From Rhizobium phaseoli (GTDB taxonomy: Bacteria > Pseudomonadota > Alphaproteobacteria > Rhizobiales > Rhizobiaceae): 64,000 nt of DNA. Under the pieces are notes generated by a model. That model made no database searches and was not told the DNA's origin. It saw nothing but the letters and a program-made list of their open reading frames with translations. How positions within the stretch are numbered: the stretch's first letter is position 1; every line of letters starts with the position of its first letter. The stretch is taken from the NCBI RefSeq assembly GCF_010668805.1, contig NZ_WUFT01000004.1, positions 62,001 to 126,000 on the forward strand, read 5' to 3'. The translations under genes were made by a program, and so were the position numbers. This document shows, piece by piece, positions 1 to 9,567 of this stretch.

Positions 1-1
1 T

Positions 2-400
2 GAATTCGCATCATCAGCCGCGACCGGCAGCCCGGCAGCAGTCGCTCCGGTGGACGCAACCACGGATGCAACGGCCGCCGCGACGAGCGGGACTGAGGTT
101 GCACTGACGGATGCCTCAGAAAAAACCGCGGCCGGATCGCAGGAACCGGTCGACGCCGCCCAGGCCCGCGAGGCCTATCAGAGCACAGCCGAGGACGCGC
201 CAAAATCCTCGGGCATCTCGTCCGATGACCGAGAAACGATGGAAGCGTTCAAGGCGGTCGTGCGCGAACTCAAGCAATTGCTCGAAAAGGCGATGCATGA
301 CCTGCGGCAGCAGAACCCGCATTACGGTGCCAACGCCGTTCCTGATATGGCAGGCTTATCCACCGGCACCCCGACAATACCGACAAGCGTCGTCATCTGA
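2..400 (+). CDS. C-terminal part of an unknown Ala/Thr-rich protein
   Basis: The reading frame is open from the first bases of the window to a TGA at 398-400, so this is the 3' end of a gene that begins upstream. The visible part is low-complexity and rich in Ala, Thr, Ser and Asp. A short charged helix follows (around the residues DRETMEAFKAVVRELKQLLE) and then a Pro/Thr tail. I do not recognise a family. The low-complexity linker followed by one amphipathic helix would fit a secreted or envelope-associated protein, but nothing visible proves that. An internal ATG at 50 is possible but not favoured, because the frame is open before it. Confidence 0.5.
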   Translation, partial: EFASSAATGSPAAVAPVDATTDATAAATSGTEVALTDASEKTAAGSQEPVDAAQAREAYQSTAEDAPKSSGISSDDRETMEAFKAVVRELKQLLEKAMHDLRQQNPHYGANAVPDMAGLSTGTPTIPTSVVI

Positions 401-516
401 CCCCCGGCCGCATCCCGCCGACAGGGCGTGAAACGGGCGCAGCACTGTCGCATCCGGCATTTGCATCGGACATCCAGGCGTCTATGCTCGGTCAAACCCT
501 CATACCGGTAGATCGA

Positions 517-1104
517 ATGACCGCGAAAGAACTGAAAGCACAGCTGCGTAACGAACGGCTGTCCGCACGCGACGCCATCCCCGGCGAGAAACGCGCCTCC
601 AAAAGTCTCGCAATGGCTGAACATGCAGGCGAAGCGGTTGGTTTTGCGCTGGGCACGATTGTCTCCGGCTTCCTGCCCATCCGTTCGGAAGCGGATCTCA
701 GGCCGCTGATGGCGCGCTTTGCCGTGCGCGGTGCGCGCCTCTGCGTGCCGGCGATCCTCGATCGGCAGACCATCGTCTTTCGCGAGCTGGCGGAGGGTGC
801 GCCGCTTGTCGATACCGGTTTCGGCACGGTCGGCCCTGGCGCCGATGCCGCCATTCTTGACCCGGAAATCATGCTGGTACCGCTTTCCGCCTTCGATGCC
901 CGCGGCCACCGCATCGGCTATGGCGCCGGCCACTATGACCGCGCCATCAGCCGGCTGAGGCAAAAAGGCCTGCATCCGAAGCTGATCGGCATTGCATTCG
1001 ACTGCCAGGAAGTGGCACATGTGCCCGCTGAGCCGCACGACATAAGCCTGGATGCCATCCTGACAGAAAGCGGCCTTCGCTTTTTTGCCTCTTGGATTGG
1101 ATAG
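517..1104 (+). CDS. ygfA: 5-formyltetrahydrofolate cyclo-ligase
   Basis: Converts 5-formyl-THF to 5,10-methenyl-THF with ATP, a cytosolic one-carbon salvage step. The protein starts MTAKELKAQLRNERL and carries the family's C-terminal nucleotide/metal motif GYGAGHYDRAISRL and the preceding LVPLSAFDARGHRIG segment. At 195 residues it has the usual length. I chose the ATG at 517 because family homology begins there; an in-frame ATG at 484 would add 11 unrelated residues. Only 3 bases separate it from the phosphodiesterase gene downstream, so the two are probably one operon. In many proteobacteria this gene neighbours zapA and the 6S RNA gene, but here those lie about 24 kb away. Confidence 0.9.
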   Translation: MTAKELKAQLRNERLSARDAIPGEKRASKSLAMAEHAGEAVGFALGTIVSGFLPIRSEADLRPLMARFAVRGARLCVPAILDRQTIVFRELAEGAPLVDTGFGTVGPGADAAILDPEIMLVPLSAFDARGHRIGYGAGHYDRAISRLRQKGLHPKLIGIAFDCQEVAHVPAEPHDISLDAILTESGLRFFASWIG

Positions 1105-1107
1105 GGA

Positions 1108-1932
1108 ATGCGGCTGCTTTTTTTGGGTGACATGGTCGGCAAGACGGGACGCACGGCGGTCTGGGAGCGCCTACCCGGCCTGATCTCCGACCTCAAGCTC
1201 GATTTCGTCGTCGTCAACGGCGAGAATGCCGCCGGCGGCTTCGGCATCACCGAGGATATCTTTCTGGAGACGATCAATGCCGGCGCCGATGTGGTGACGA
1301 CGGGCAATCACGTTTGGGACCAGAAGGAAGCTGTGGCCTTTGCCGGGCGGCACGATCAATTTCTGCGGCCGGCCAACTATCCGCAAGGCACGCCCGGCCG
1401 CGGCTCCGGCCTGTTCTATGCCAGGAATGGCGCGCGCGTGCTCGTCGCCAACGTCATGGGCCGGGTCTTCATGCATCCGGAACTCGACGACCCGTTCAAA
1501 TCGGCGGAAGTGATCCTCGCCGCCTGCCCGCTGAAGGAGCAGGCCGATGCGATCATCTTCGATTTCCATGCGGAGGCGACCAGCGAGAAGCAATGCTTCG
1601 GCCATTTCGTCGACGGCCGCGCCAGTTTCGTCGTCGGCACCCACACGCATGTGCCGACCGCCGACACACAGATCCTGAACGGCGGAACTGCCTATATGTC
1701 GGATGCCGGCATGTGCGGCGACTACGACTCCTCCCTCGGCATGGATAAGGAAGAGCCGCTCAACCGCTTCATCTCCAAGATGCCGAAGGGCCGCATGGAA
1801 GCCGCGAACGGCCCGGCGACGATCTGCGGCGTCGGCGTGGAGATTTCCGATAGAACCGGCCTGGCCGAAAAGATTGCCCCGCTTCGGCTCGGGCCGCGGC
1901 TGGCCGAGACGGTGCCGGAGTTCTGGCGGTAA
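1108..1932 (+). CDS. YmdB-family metallophosphoesterase (TIGR00282 type)
   Basis: A 274-residue binuclear metallophosphoesterase of the YmdB type, a family reported to act as 2',3'-cyclic nucleotide phosphodiesterases. Metal-ligand motifs appear in order: LGDMVGK near the start, NGENAAGG, TGNHVWDQ, DFHAEATSEK in the middle and GTHTHVPTAD near residue 180. No signal peptide or membrane segment is seen, so it should be cytosolic. It starts 3 bases after the cyclo-ligase stop and is probably co-transcribed with it. The substrate in this organism is inferred from the family only. Confidence 0.88.
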   Translation: MRLLFLGDMVGKTGRTAVWERLPGLISDLKLDFVVVNGENAAGGFGITEDIFLETINAGADVVTTGNHVWDQKEAVAFAGRHDQFLRPANYPQGTPGRGSGLFYARNGARVLVANVMGRVFMHPELDDPFKSAEVILAACPLKEQADAIIFDFHAEATSEKQCFGHFVDGRASFVVGTHTHVPTADTQILNGGTAYMSDAGMCGDYDSSLGMDKEEPLNRFISKMPKGRMEAANGPATICGVGVEISDRTGLAEKIAPLRLGPRLAETVPEFWR

Positions 1933-2088
1933 GCCATCGCGCACATCAACACGCAATTGTGAGCATCCTTAGTCTGGACCACCGCGACCTCATGTCGCAT
2001 CCTCGGGCCGCCTATTCAAAGTGATCGAGCGTCCTTGGCGCGCCCTTCGGACGCGCGGCGCTCTCGGTGACAGCGCCGGAGGGGTTGC

Positions 2089-2934
2089 ATGAAGCCGCAA
2101 TATCTTGTCCTCGCTATCGCATGCCTTGCGGCCTCCGCCGCGCCAGCGCCTGCCGGGGCACAGGATGAACGAGCGCCCGTCAGCCACTGTCAGGCGATCG
2201 CACTGAATGTCCCACAGGCAACCTTCGCAAGTTTTTCCGGCGCCGCACCGCCGACACCTGCCGTCTCCGAGGGCGAAGACGTCAAATTCACCTTCCTCGG
2301 CCATTCCACCTTCGAGATCGAAACGCCCGGCGGCATCGTCATCGCGACGGACTACAATGGCTGGTACAGGCCTGCGACGACACCCGATGTCGTGACCATG
2401 AACAAGGCCCACCCGACCCACTTCACCCTGACGCCCGATCCCGGCATCAAGCATGTGCTGCATGGGTGGAGCGATGTTCCGGGCGAGAAGGCCAACATCA
2501 ATCTCGTCATTGGCGATGCCTATATCCGCAACGTCCCGACGGATATCCGCTTCAGCTATGGCCTTGGCGGCTCGCAGGAAAACGGCAATTCCATCTTCAT
2601 CTTCGAAATTGCCGGTCTCTGCATCGGCCATCTCGGCCACCTGCACTACGAGCTGACGGATGCCCATTACACCGAGATCGGCCGCCTCGATATCGTCATG
2701 GTCCCGGTCGATGGTGGCCTGACTATGGGCGCCGACAGCATGAGCCGCGTCATCAAGCGGCTGCGCTCGTCGTTGATTCTGCCGATGCACCGGCGCGGCC
2801 CGCCGGTCGAAGCCTTCGTCTCGATGTTCGGCAAGGATTTCGACGTCGTCAATGCGCCCGATGACAGTATCACCGTCTCCATGCGCACTCTGCCGAACAA
2901 GCCGTTGATCTATGTCCTGAAGGGTGTGCAGTAA
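2089..2934 (+). CDS. Exported MBL-fold (UlaG-like) protein with altered metal motif
   Basis: A 281-residue protein with an N-terminal signal peptide (hydrophobic LAIACLAASAAPAPAGA, likely cleaved near residue 25), so periplasmic. The metallo-beta-lactamase fold is recognisable from FTFLGHSTFEIETPGG, the following ATDYN strand and the late LPMHRR segment, which matches the third metal region. Where UlaG-like enzymes have an H-x-H-x-D-H motif, this protein reads NKAHPTHFT, so only part of the metal site is conserved. Metal content and activity are therefore uncertain. A GGAGG sequence precedes the ATG. Another possibility is a binding protein that keeps the fold without hydrolysis. Confidence 0.75.
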   Translation: MKPQYLVLAIACLAASAAPAPAGAQDERAPVSHCQAIALNVPQATFASFSGAAPPTPAVSEGEDVKFTFLGHSTFEIETPGGIVIATDYNGWYRPATTPDVVTMNKAHPTHFTLTPDPGIKHVLHGWSDVPGEKANINLVIGDAYIRNVPTDIRFSYGLGGSQENGNSIFIFEIAGLCIGHLGHLHYELTDAHYTEIGRLDIVMVPVDGGLTMGADSMSRVIKRLRSSLILPMHRRGPPVEAFVSMFGKDFDVVNAPDDSITVSMRTLPNKPLIYVLKGVQ

Positions 2935-2983
2935 AAAGCCCGGCGATTTCCTCCCCGGGCCTAAAGCGACGCTCTTCAAAACA

Positions 2984-3487
2984 TCAAGCGAACTGCAGAT
3001 GGCGCTTGATGCCGACATCCGGCATCTTGTCGTCGTCAAGATTGGCCTTGGCGATCTCCCAGCCGAATTTCAGCTTGTTGCCTGTGGAAACCCAGATCTC
3101 GGCATCGTCGACATGGAGAGAAAGCATGGTGAGCTTGGGGTCTTTCTTGCCGCCATCATACCAGGCCGCGACGACTGAACTCCAATACTCCTCGATCTTG
3201 GAAGGGTCAGGACGCACGTCGATCACACCGGCAAGACAGGCGTGATAGTCGTGATCCTTGCCGATGACGCAGAAATGCGCGCGGCTGCCGGGCTTTATGG
3301 CGCGCACGATGTCGGCATCGGTCTTGGTATAGAACCAAATGGTGTTGGTGGTGGGATCGGCATGCGGCGCCATCGGCTGCATGTGCATGTCCAGCCCGGA
3401 AATCCCGAGCATGCCGGCATGAACATCGTTGACCTGATCCCAGAGCTGACGTGCTGGCTGTTCCTGCGCATCGCTGAGACTTGCCAT
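2984..3487 (-). CDS. Pyridoxamine 5'-phosphate oxidase-fold protein (general stress type)
   Basis: A 167-residue split-barrel flavin-binding-fold protein. The segments [21 protein letters not shown] and the long C-terminal [21 protein letters not shown] are typical of general-stress-protein-26-like PPOX proteins, which bind FMN, FAD or F420. No pdxH substrate motif is apparent, so vitamin B6 synthesis is not implied. It is convergent with the MBL gene and reads away from yebC. Start ATG at 3487 is preceded by a GGAA-type ribosome site. The physiological substrate is unknown. Confidence 0.8.
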   Translation of the reverse strand: MASLSDAQEQPARQLWDQVNDVHAGMLGISGLDMHMQPMAPHADPTTNTIWFYTKTDADIVRAIKPGSRAHFCVIGKDHDYHACLAGVIDVRPDPSKIEEYWSSVVAAWYDGGKKDPKLTMLSLHVDDAEIWVSTGNKLKFGWEIAKANLDDDKMPDVGIKRHLQFA

Positions 3488-3626
3488 GACCGTTCCTTTC
3501 CGTTGGATGGAGTTCTTGAAACGTCATCCCCCCGCCTTTGTTCCAAACTGCTTTTTCCTTGAACGGGTACCGTTTCGCTCTTATAAGGCGGCCCATTCCG
3601 AACAATATGACGTGGATAGGGGTGCC

Positions 3627-4373
3627 ATGGCTGGCCATTCACAGTTTAAAAACATCATGCACCGCAAGGGTCGTCAGGATTCCGTGCGGTCGAAAATGTT
3701 CTCCAAGCTTGCACGCGAAATCACCGTTGCGGCCAAGGCCGGCCTGCCCGACCCGACGATGAACGCCCGCCTTCGCCTGGCGATCCAGAACGCCAAGGCC
3801 CAGTCCATGCCGAAGGACAATATCGACCGCGCCATCAAGAAGGCAGCCGGCGCCGACGGCGAGAACTACGATGAGGTCCGCTATGAGGGTTATGGCCCCG
3901 GCGGCACGGCGATCATCGTCGAAGCCCTGACCGACAACCGCAACCGCACCGCCTCCAACGTCCGCTCGATCTTCACCAAGGCTGGCGGAGCGCTTGGCGA
4001 AACCGGTTCCGTTTCCTTCTCCTTCGACCATGTCGGCGAAATCACCTACAAGCTTGCCGTCGGCGATGCCGACAAGGTGATGGAAGCCGCGATCGAAGCC
4101 GGCGCCGACGATGTCGAGACCGACGAAGACGGCCACTACATTACCTGCGGCTTCGAAGCCCTCGGAGAGGTGGCAAAAGCGCTGGAAACGAGCCTCGGCG
4201 ACGCCGAAACTGTCAAAGCCGTCTGGCGCGCCCAGAACAATGTGCCAGTGGACGAGGAAAAGGCCCAGTCGCTGATGAAGCTCATCGACAGCCTGGAAGA
4301 CGATGACGACGTGCAGAACGTCTATTCAAACTTCGAGGTCTCGGAAGAAGTGCTGGCGAAACTCTCGGCCTGA
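3627..4373 (+). CDS. yebC: YebC/PmpR-family protein
   Basis: A 248-residue YebC-family protein. It opens [18 protein letters not shown], the family signature, followed by [16 protein letters not shown] and the acidic middle domain. Members have been described as transcriptional regulators and more recently as translation factors easing ribosome stalling at proline stretches. It is cytosolic and has the full usual length. The ATG at 3627 is chosen because the family signature begins there; the frame is open further upstream but with unrelated residues. A GGGG stretch upstream can serve as ribosome site. In many bacteria yebC lies near ruvC, and here ruvC is about 4 kb downstream. A hairpin terminator follows. 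Confidence 0.93.
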   Translation: MAGHSQFKNIMHRKGRQDSVRSKMFSKLAREITVAAKAGLPDPTMNARLRLAIQNAKAQSMPKDNIDRAIKKAAGADGENYDEVRYEGYGPGGTAIIVEALTDNRNRTASNVRSIFTKAGGALGETGSVSFSFDHVGEITYKLAVGDADKVMEAAIEAGADDVETDEDGHYITCGFEALGEVAKALETSLGDAETVKAVWRAQNNVPVDEEKAQSLMKLIDSLEDDDDVQNVYSNFEVSEEVLAKLSA

Positions 4374-4394
4374 GTTTCAGACATCCCGATAGAA

Positions 4395-4425
4395 AACCCG
4401 GCCGCGGTGCCGGGTTCGGTTTGTT
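4395..4425 (+). terminator. Rho-independent terminator after yebC
   Basis: Eight-base perfect stem AACCCGGC / GCCGGGTT with a six-base loop (4395-4416), followed by the T-rich CGGTTTGTTG. It begins 21 bases after the yebC stop. Confidence 0.65.
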
Positions 4426-4448
4426 GACAAACCTTGCTCTTTACTCGC

Positions 4449-4520
4449 CGTCATCCCAGGCCTTGTACCGAGGATCTGCTGCAGCCACGGCAGATGCTCG
4501 GGACAAGCCCGAGCATGACG
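4449..4520. repeat. Long imperfect palindrome, Rhizobium-type intergenic repeat
   Basis: A 72-base segment begins CGTCATCCC and ends GAGCATGACG and can fold on itself through most of its length, with inner GATCTGCTGCAG/CGGCAGAT segments. It sits in the convergent space between yebC and the monooxygenase gene. Sequences of this style (a rightward TCATGCTCGGGCTTGTCCCGAGCAT unit) recur in Rhizobiales genomes. That statement is from general knowledge; only this copy is in the window. Confidence 0.6.
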
Positions 4521-4635
4521 AAAGAGGTGTTGGCCGCCTTTGCCAGCAGTCTGAACCTGGCTGTAACGCCCGGCTTTTCTGACAGGTAGCCTCCTCCTCG
4601 CATAGGATGTTCCGCTTTTAAGGCGCTCGCTGCCC

Positions 4636-5637
4636 CTACGCGGCCGCCCGCATGAAATTTCCCAAGCCCGCAAACAGTTCCACCGACGTCAACCGCGCTT
4701 CGATGTCGTGGATCGGCATCGAGATAATCACCTCGTCGGCCTGCGTTTCCTTGAGAAACTCCGTCAGTTTCGCCTCCGCCGTCGTCGGCGATCCGACCAC
4801 GGCGTAACGCAGCGTGTGTTCGACGTTCATCTTCTCCATCGGCGACCAGAAATTTTCCATATCGGCCAACGGGCGCGGGAACGGGCCGCGGACATTGCGG
4901 CGCAGGTTGACGAATTGCTGCTCAGCGGAGGTGAAATGGTACCGCGCCTCTTCGTCGGTCACAGCCACCGCGCCCATGACGCCGACCATCACATAAGGTT
5001 TGTCGAGCGTTGCCGACGGCTGGAAGCGGTCGCGGTAGATCGCAATCGCATCAAGCAGCATGTCCGGCGCAAAATGCGAAGCGAAGGCATAGGGAAGTCC
5101 GAGCATGGCGGCAAGCTGGGCACTGTAAAGGCTGGAGCCAAGCAGCCAGATCGGGATATGCGATGAATTGCCGGGAACCGCAAGGATCGCCTGGTTTTCG
5201 ACTGGCGTATCGAGGAGTTGCTGCAGTTCCACCACGTCGTTCGGGAAACTGTTGGCACCGGCCTCGAGATTGCGCCGCAGCGCCTGTGCCGTGCGCATGT
5301 CCGTTCCGGGCGCGCGCCCGAGGCCGAGATCGATGCGGCCGGGGAAGAGCGCCTCGAGCGTGCCGAACTGCTCGGCAATGACGAGCGGCGAATGATTGGG
5401 CAGCATGATGCCGCCGGAGCCGATACGGATGCGCGTTGTTGCGGCTCCGACATGGCCGATGACGACGGCCGTGGCGGCGCTGGCAATCCCCGGCATGCCG
5501 TGATGCTCGGCGAGCCAAAAGCGCTTATAGCCGAGTTGCTCGGCCTTCCCGGCCATCCGCGCCGAGCTCTCGAGAGACTGGCGGATACTGCTGCCTTCAG
5601 CAACGGGGGAAAGGTCGAGTATGGAGAAGGGAACCAT
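4636..5637 (-). CDS. LLM-class flavin-dependent oxidoreductase (luciferase family group 1)
   Basis: A 333-residue bacterial-luciferase-like monooxygenase. It starts [17 protein letters not shown], has the F420/FMN-barrel signatures [11 protein letters not shown] and [16 protein letters not shown], and then the [12 protein letters not shown] segment, as in the MsnO8 / TIGR03558 group. The preferred start is the ATG at 5637, where the family homology begins; the longer frame to 5760 adds 41 unrelated residues. It is probably a cytosolic reduced-flavin oxidoreductase of unknown substrate. It is a stand-alone gene, with the chemoreceptor gene ending 126 bases upstream on the same strand. Confidence 0.85.
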   Translation of the reverse strand: MVPFSILDLSPVAEGSSIRQSLESSARMAGKAEQLGYKRFWLAEHHGMPGIASAATAVVIGHVGAATTRIRIGSGGIMLPNHSPLVIAEQFGTLEALFPGRIDLGLGRAPGTDMRTAQALRRNLEAGANSFPNDVVELQQLLDTPVENQAILAVPGNSSHIPIWLLGSSLYSAQLAAMLGLPYAFASHFAPDMLLDAIAIYRDRFQPSATLDKPYVMVGVMGAVAVTDEEARYHFTSAEQQFVNLRRNVRGPFPRPLADMENFWSPMEKMNVEHTLRYAVVGSPTTAEAKLTEFLKETQADEVIISMPIHDIEARLTSVELFAGLGNFMRAAA

Positions 5638-5763
5638 GGGAAACCTGCCGGGCAGTTGAACGATGCCGTCTATGTAGGTTGCCGCCCCAGCCATTCCAAA
5701 CCATGCACCCAAACAAAAGGGCCGCGCGAGCGCGACCCCGTGTCGGCTCTCAGAAGCCACGGC

Positions 5764-8079
5764 TTACCGGTGACGGCGCAGCACATGCACCTCGGCGCTT
5801 GGGTGGTGGTTTGCGTGCGGCAGCGTGAAATTACCAAGCTGGCGATCCATTTCCAGGGCTTCCGTCGCCAGCCTGTGGATCGCCGCCGTCGTCTCCTCGA
5901 CCATCGACGCGTTCTGCTGCGTCATCGCGTCGAGTTCGGCGACGGCACTGTTGATCTCGCGCAGCGTATTGGCTTCCTCGCGGGTCGCATCCATGATCTC
6001 GTTGATCTGTCCGTTGATCGCCTCGACATGGGCGCCGATGCCGGTCAACGCAACGCCAGCCTTTTCCACTAGCGCCACGCCGCTTTCGACTTCATGCGTC
6101 GATTTCTGCAGCAGGCTGGAGATTTCCTTTGCCGCACTCGATGAGCGCTGTGCCAGCTCGCGCACTTCCATGGCGACGACGGCGAAGCCCTTGCCCGATT
6201 CACCGGCGCGCGCCGCCTCGACACCGGCATTGAGCGCCAAAAGGTTGGTCTGGAAAGCGATGTCGTCGATGACCGAGATGATCGTGTTGATCTGACGCGA
6301 AGACGCCTGAATTGCCTCCATCGCTGCAATCGTCTCGCGCATGATCTGGCCGGAGCCGGTCGTCTCCTTCTTGGCGTCGCGGGCGATGCGCTCGGCCTGT
6401 TCGGCTCGCTCGATCTGCCGGCGGACGGACTGGGTGATGGCGCTGATCGCATTCGCCGTCTCGGTGATCGAACCGGCCTGACGCTCGGTGCGCCCTGCAA
6501 GCTCGTCGGCGCCGGTGCGCATCTCCTCTGAGCCGGCGCGCACCGCCATCGAGTTACCGCCGATGGCCGTCATTGTTTCACTCAGCGTCGCCAGCGCCTC
6601 GTTGAAATTGACGCGCAGGCTTTCGAGCTCGTTCGGGAAACGGGTATCGATCTGGTAGGCGAGATCGCCAGCCGCCAGATGATGCAGACCGTCATCGATC
6701 GCTTCGACGACATGCTGCAGGCTTTTCGCCTCGGCTTCGCGCTCGGCGAGGTTCTTCTGGCGGTCGTGATCGGCCTGCAGGCGCGTTTCCTCGCTGGCGG
6801 CTTCGAGTTCGCGGCTTTCGATCAGTGACTGCCGGAAGCGGGCGAGCGCATTCGCCATCGTGCCGATCTCGTCCTTGCGGTTCAGGCTGCCGATCTCGCT
6901 GTCGAGCTTGCCGTCGGCAACATCTCGGGTAATGCCGGCAAGCCGCGCAAGCGGCGAAAACAGGAAATTGGTGACAAGTCCGGTCGCGACCGCCATGACG
7001 ACGAGCACGCCGATGCCGATCATCGTCAGCAGCGTGGCGATTTCGATCGAGCCGGCATTAAGCTCGCTCAAAAGCACGCTCTCGACAACGAGGAAGCGGT
7101 CGCCGCGATAGTCGATGCCGCCGACATAGGCGCGGGCCGTGCCGTCCGCTCGGCTGAAGTCGGCCACCGTCATCGCCGCACTGGCAAGGGCATTCTTCAT
7201 GAAGGTGAAAGGAGCCGCATCGAGCGTCGCAAGCTTGCCGCTCGCATCGAGACCGACGGCGGAGCCATCGCTGGAGACGATAGCTGCCTGCGCCGTGCTG
7301 CCCTGGACGATGCCCTTGCCAAGGATACCGGTGACGATGTCGTCGCGCACCTTGAAGAGGATGATGCCCTTGGCTGCCCCGAGTTTGATGATCGGTACGG
7401 CATAGAAGATCGCCGATTTGCCGCTGGCGGTATCGACGCGAAGACCGGAAAAACCTGTCGGAGCGGCGTCATCGGTCGCCTTGGCGGTATTCTCGATCGC
7501 CTTGGCGAAGGCGATACCGGCGCCAGTGGTCTTCCACGCGTCCGACTTCAGGTTCTCGGCGAAATCGTCTTGCTTCTTGTAGGAATAGAGTACCGTGCCG
7601 TCGAGATCGGCAATCAGCAGATCGCTAAAGTCGGTATCCTCGAGATCGCGGGCAACTTCGCCCTGCGTCTTCTCGTGGTTCGAATAATAAAAGCCGCTCG
7701 GTCCTTCTGGCTTCATCAGCTTCTCGCGCTGGTCTGCCGGGTTGGGATTGCCCGCAATGAAAACCTTCTTCAATTCGGCGCGGGCATCGCCCGAAGTCTT
7801 CTCGATCGTCTTCCAGCCGCTCTTCAGGCTGGTGATCGACATCTGCAACGCTTCGATGCGCGCAATGGAATTCGCCTGGTTTTCAAGCTGCGTCAGCTGG
7901 TCCTGCAGCATGTCGCCGCGAAAGATCAGCACGCTTTCCTTGGCCTTCAGCGCTTGCTCGTCGGAGATCCGGCTGCTGGCGAAATAGGCAAGCACGTCGA
8001 TCACGGCGATCGACAGCACGGTCAGCAGAATGAATGTGGCAATGACCTTGAAGGACAGGGACTGAAATCTCTGTGCCAT
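5764..8079 (-). CDS. Methyl-accepting chemotaxis protein with large periplasmic sensor
   Basis: A 771-residue transmembrane chemoreceptor. One membrane helix ([22 protein letters not shown]) lies near residue 15. A periplasmic region of about 300 residues follows, including a Cache-like stretch [23 protein letters not shown] second membrane helix ([20 protein letters not shown]) leads into a HAMP domain, and the C-terminal signalling domain has the tip [21 protein letters not shown]. It has no CheR-docking pentapeptide. Start at 8079 is chosen because the basic-hydrophobic N-terminus [13 protein letters not shown] begins there; the upstream 27 residues look unrelated. It belongs to no che operon here and transcribes away from ruvC. 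The ligand cannot be inferred. Confidence 0.9.
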   Translation of the reverse strand: MAQRFQSLSFKVIATFILLTVLSIAVIDVLAYFASSRISDEQALKAKESVLIFRGDMLQDQLTQLENQANSIARIEALQMSITSLKSGWKTIEKTSGDARAELKKVFIAGNPNPADQREKLMKPEGPSGFYYSNHEKTQGEVARDLEDTDFSDLLIADLDGTVLYSYKKQDDFAENLKSDAWKTTGAGIAFAKAIENTAKATDDAAPTGFSGLRVDTASGKSAIFYAVPIIKLGAAKGIILFKVRDDIVTGILGKGIVQGSTAQAAIVSSDGSAVGLDASGKLATLDAAPFTFMKNALASAAMTVADFSRADGTARAYVGGIDYRGDRFLVVESVLLSELNAGSIEIATLLTMIGIGVLVVMAVATGLVTNFLFSPLARLAGITRDVADGKLDSEIGSLNRKDEIGTMANALARFRQSLIESRELEAASEETRLQADHDRQKNLAEREAEAKSLQHVVEAIDDGLHHLAAGDLAYQIDTRFPNELESLRVNFNEALATLSETMTAIGGNSMAVRAGSEEMRTGADELAGRTERQAGSITETANAISAITQSVRRQIERAEQAERIARDAKKETTGSGQIMRETIAAMEAIQASSRQINTIISVIDDIAFQTNLLALNAGVEAARAGESGKGFAVVAMEVRELAQRSSSAAKEISSLLQKSTHEVESGVALVEKAGVALTGIGAHVEAINGQINEIMDATREEANTLREINSAVAELDAMTQQNASMVEETTAAIHRLATEALEMDRQLGNFTLPHANHHPSAEVHVLRRHR

Positions 8080-8322
8080 GTACAACGAACCCCTTCTGAA
8101 CGCGCCTGCCAGCCTCAGCAGGCAGCGCATGCCTGATCGACTGACCTCTAAACAGAACATCGGGGGCTTAATCTTCGCAAAAAGATGCCCCTCTGGTATT
8201 TGATGACTAGAATTCAGGCATCTGTTTTAATTCGCGGTAAATGGAGCGGCTTAAATCCGAGAATGTTTTTGTTTTGTTCACATATCGATGGCAGTTATTT
8301 CGCAGTCGCTATAGGTTGAACC

Positions 8323-8832
8323 ATGCAAAACACGATTCGCATCGTCGGCATCGATCCCGGGCTTCGCCGCACCGGTTGGGGAATCATCGACACGCTGGGC
8401 AATTCCCTGCGGTTTGTGGCCTCCGGAACCGTGACCTCCGATGGAGACATGGATCTCGCCTCCCGCCTTTGCCAGTTGCATGACGGCCTGGCGGAGGTCG
8501 TCCACGCATATAAGCCGGATGAAGCCGCCGTCGAACAGACCTTCGTCAACAAGGATGCGGTGGCGACCCTGAAGCTTGGCCAGGCCCGCGGCATCGCCAT
8601 GCTGGTGCCGGCCCGCGCCGGACTGCAGGTCTCCGAATATGCTCCGAATGCCGTGAAAAAGGCGGTCATCGGCGTCGGTCATGGCGAAAAGCGCCAGATC
8701 CATATGATGTTGAAAATCCTGATGCCGAAAGTTGAATTCAAGGGCGATGACGCCGCCGACGCCCTGGCGATCGCCATCTGCCATGCGCATAATCGCGGCA
8801 GCAACCGGATGCGGCAGGCATTGGCCGGCTAA
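8323..8832 (+). CDS. ruvC: Holliday junction resolvase RuvC
   Basis: Dimeric endonuclease that cuts Holliday junctions moved by RuvAB. The 169-residue protein has the acidic metal site in order: D11 in IVGIDPGL, E71 in AAVEQTF and the D143/D146 pair in [11 protein letters not shown]. Length is normal. The gene leads the ruv set, but a toxin-antitoxin pair lies between it and ruvA. The 243-base space upstream, shared with the divergent chemoreceptor gene, presumably holds its promoter. Confidence 0.96.
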   Translation: MQNTIRIVGIDPGLRRTGWGIIDTLGNSLRFVASGTVTSDGDMDLASRLCQLHDGLAEVVHAYKPDEAAVEQTFVNKDAVATLKLGQARGIAMLVPARAGLQVSEYAPNAVKKAVIGVGHGEKRQIHMMLKILMPKVEFKGDDAADALAIAICHAHNRGSNRMRQALAG

Positions 8833-8839
8833 TCTGTTC

Positions 8840-8872
8840 TTGACTTGTTCCGACGGTAAGGATAATTCTTAC
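8840..8872 (+). promoter_or_regulatory. Probable vapBC promoter with overlapping palindromic operator
   Basis: A TTGACT box (8840-8845) and a GATAAT box (8861-8866), 15 bases apart, lie in the ruvC-vapB gap. The GATAAT is embedded in an inverted repeat, GTAAG - 7 bases - CTTAC (8856-8872). Such an arrangement would let the VapB/VapC complex block its own promoter, as is usual for AbrB-type antitoxins. The spacing is short for sigma-70, so the assignment is tentative. Confidence 0.5.
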
Positions 8873-8889
8873 TTTGAAGGAGCAACAAG

Positions 8890-9141
8890 ATGCGCGTCAC
8901 CTCCAAAGGCCAGGTCACCATCCCTCGCGATCTCCGGGAGCTTGCCGGCATCGAAGCCAACAGCGAGGTCATCTTCTCGATCGAGGGCGGCAAGCTCGTT
9001 CTCTCGCCGAAGAATGGCAAGCAAGAAATCGAGGATCGAGGTCGGCTGGACCGCTTCCTGCAAACGATCCGTCGTCTCGAAGGAACCGGCGATCAGGAGA
9101 TCGATGCCGAAGACCTCATGTCGATGACCCGTGATCGCTGA
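8890..9141 (+). CDS. vapB: AbrB/MazE-type antitoxin (VapB)
   Basis: An 83-residue antitoxin with an N-terminal swapped-hairpin AbrB DNA-binding domain (MRVTSKGQVTIPRDLRELAG, then VIFSIEGGKLVLSPK). A charged C-terminal tail (residues 50-83) should neutralise the toxin. A strong AAGGAG site precedes the ATG at 8890. Its stop overlaps the vapC start by one base (TGATG), the usual translational coupling. It is expected to repress its own promoter. The gene is inserted between ruvC and ruvA. Confidence 0.88.
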   Translation: MRVTSKGQVTIPRDLRELAGIEANSEVIFSIEGGKLVLSPKNGKQEIEDRGRLDRFLQTIRRLEGTGDQEIDAEDLMSMTRDR

Positions 9142-9554
9142 TGGCGACGCTTGTCGATACAAACATCCTTGTCGATTTGGCTATGGCCGGTTCGGATTGG
9201 CACGGTTGGTCGCGTCGGAAAATACTTGACGTCTTCAGAGATGGTCCGGTCCTCATAAATCCGATCATCTATTCCGAATTTTCCGTTCGCTACGACGATA
9301 TGGATGAAGTTGAGCAACTGCTTCCGCAGGATGAATTTCGCCGCGAAAACCTGCCTTGGCCGGCAGCTTTTGCCGCGGCTCAAGCCTTCCGGCTTTACCG
9401 TCGCGCCGGCGGAGGACGCGAACGGATATTGCCCGACTTCCTCATCGGCGCCCATGCGGCAGTCAGAGGCTATAGAATTTTGACCCGCGATCCCGGCGGA
9501 TACCGGTCTTATTTCCCCTCCGTTGAACTTATCACGCCCGAAACGCACCCTTGA
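9141..9554 (+). CDS. vapC: PIN-domain ribonuclease toxin (VapC)
   Basis: A 137-residue PIN-domain protein. The four acidic metal-binding residues are all visible: D6 (LVDTN), E46 (IYSEF), D99 ([10 protein letters not shown]) and D117 (LTRDPGGY), so the nuclease should be intact. It likely cleaves an RNA, commonly initiator tRNA or 23S rRNA in this family, but the target cannot be read here. It is coupled to vapB by a one-base overlap and ends only 13 bases before the ruvA ATG. Base composition looks less GC-rich than the flanking ruv genes by eye, suggesting acquisition. Confidence 0.9.
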   Translation: MATLVDTNILVDLAMAGSDWHGWSRRKILDVFRDGPVLINPIIYSEFSVRYDDMDEVEQLLPQDEFRRENLPWPAAFAAAQAFRLYRRAGGGRERILPDFLIGAHAAVRGYRILTRDPGGYRSYFPSVELITPETHP

Positions 9555-9567
9555 GAGACCGCGCCCC

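Noticed and set aside
5764..8079. Possible link of this chemoreceptor with the ruv genes
   Set aside because: It is divergent from ruvC and shares only the intergenic space; no coupling is visible.
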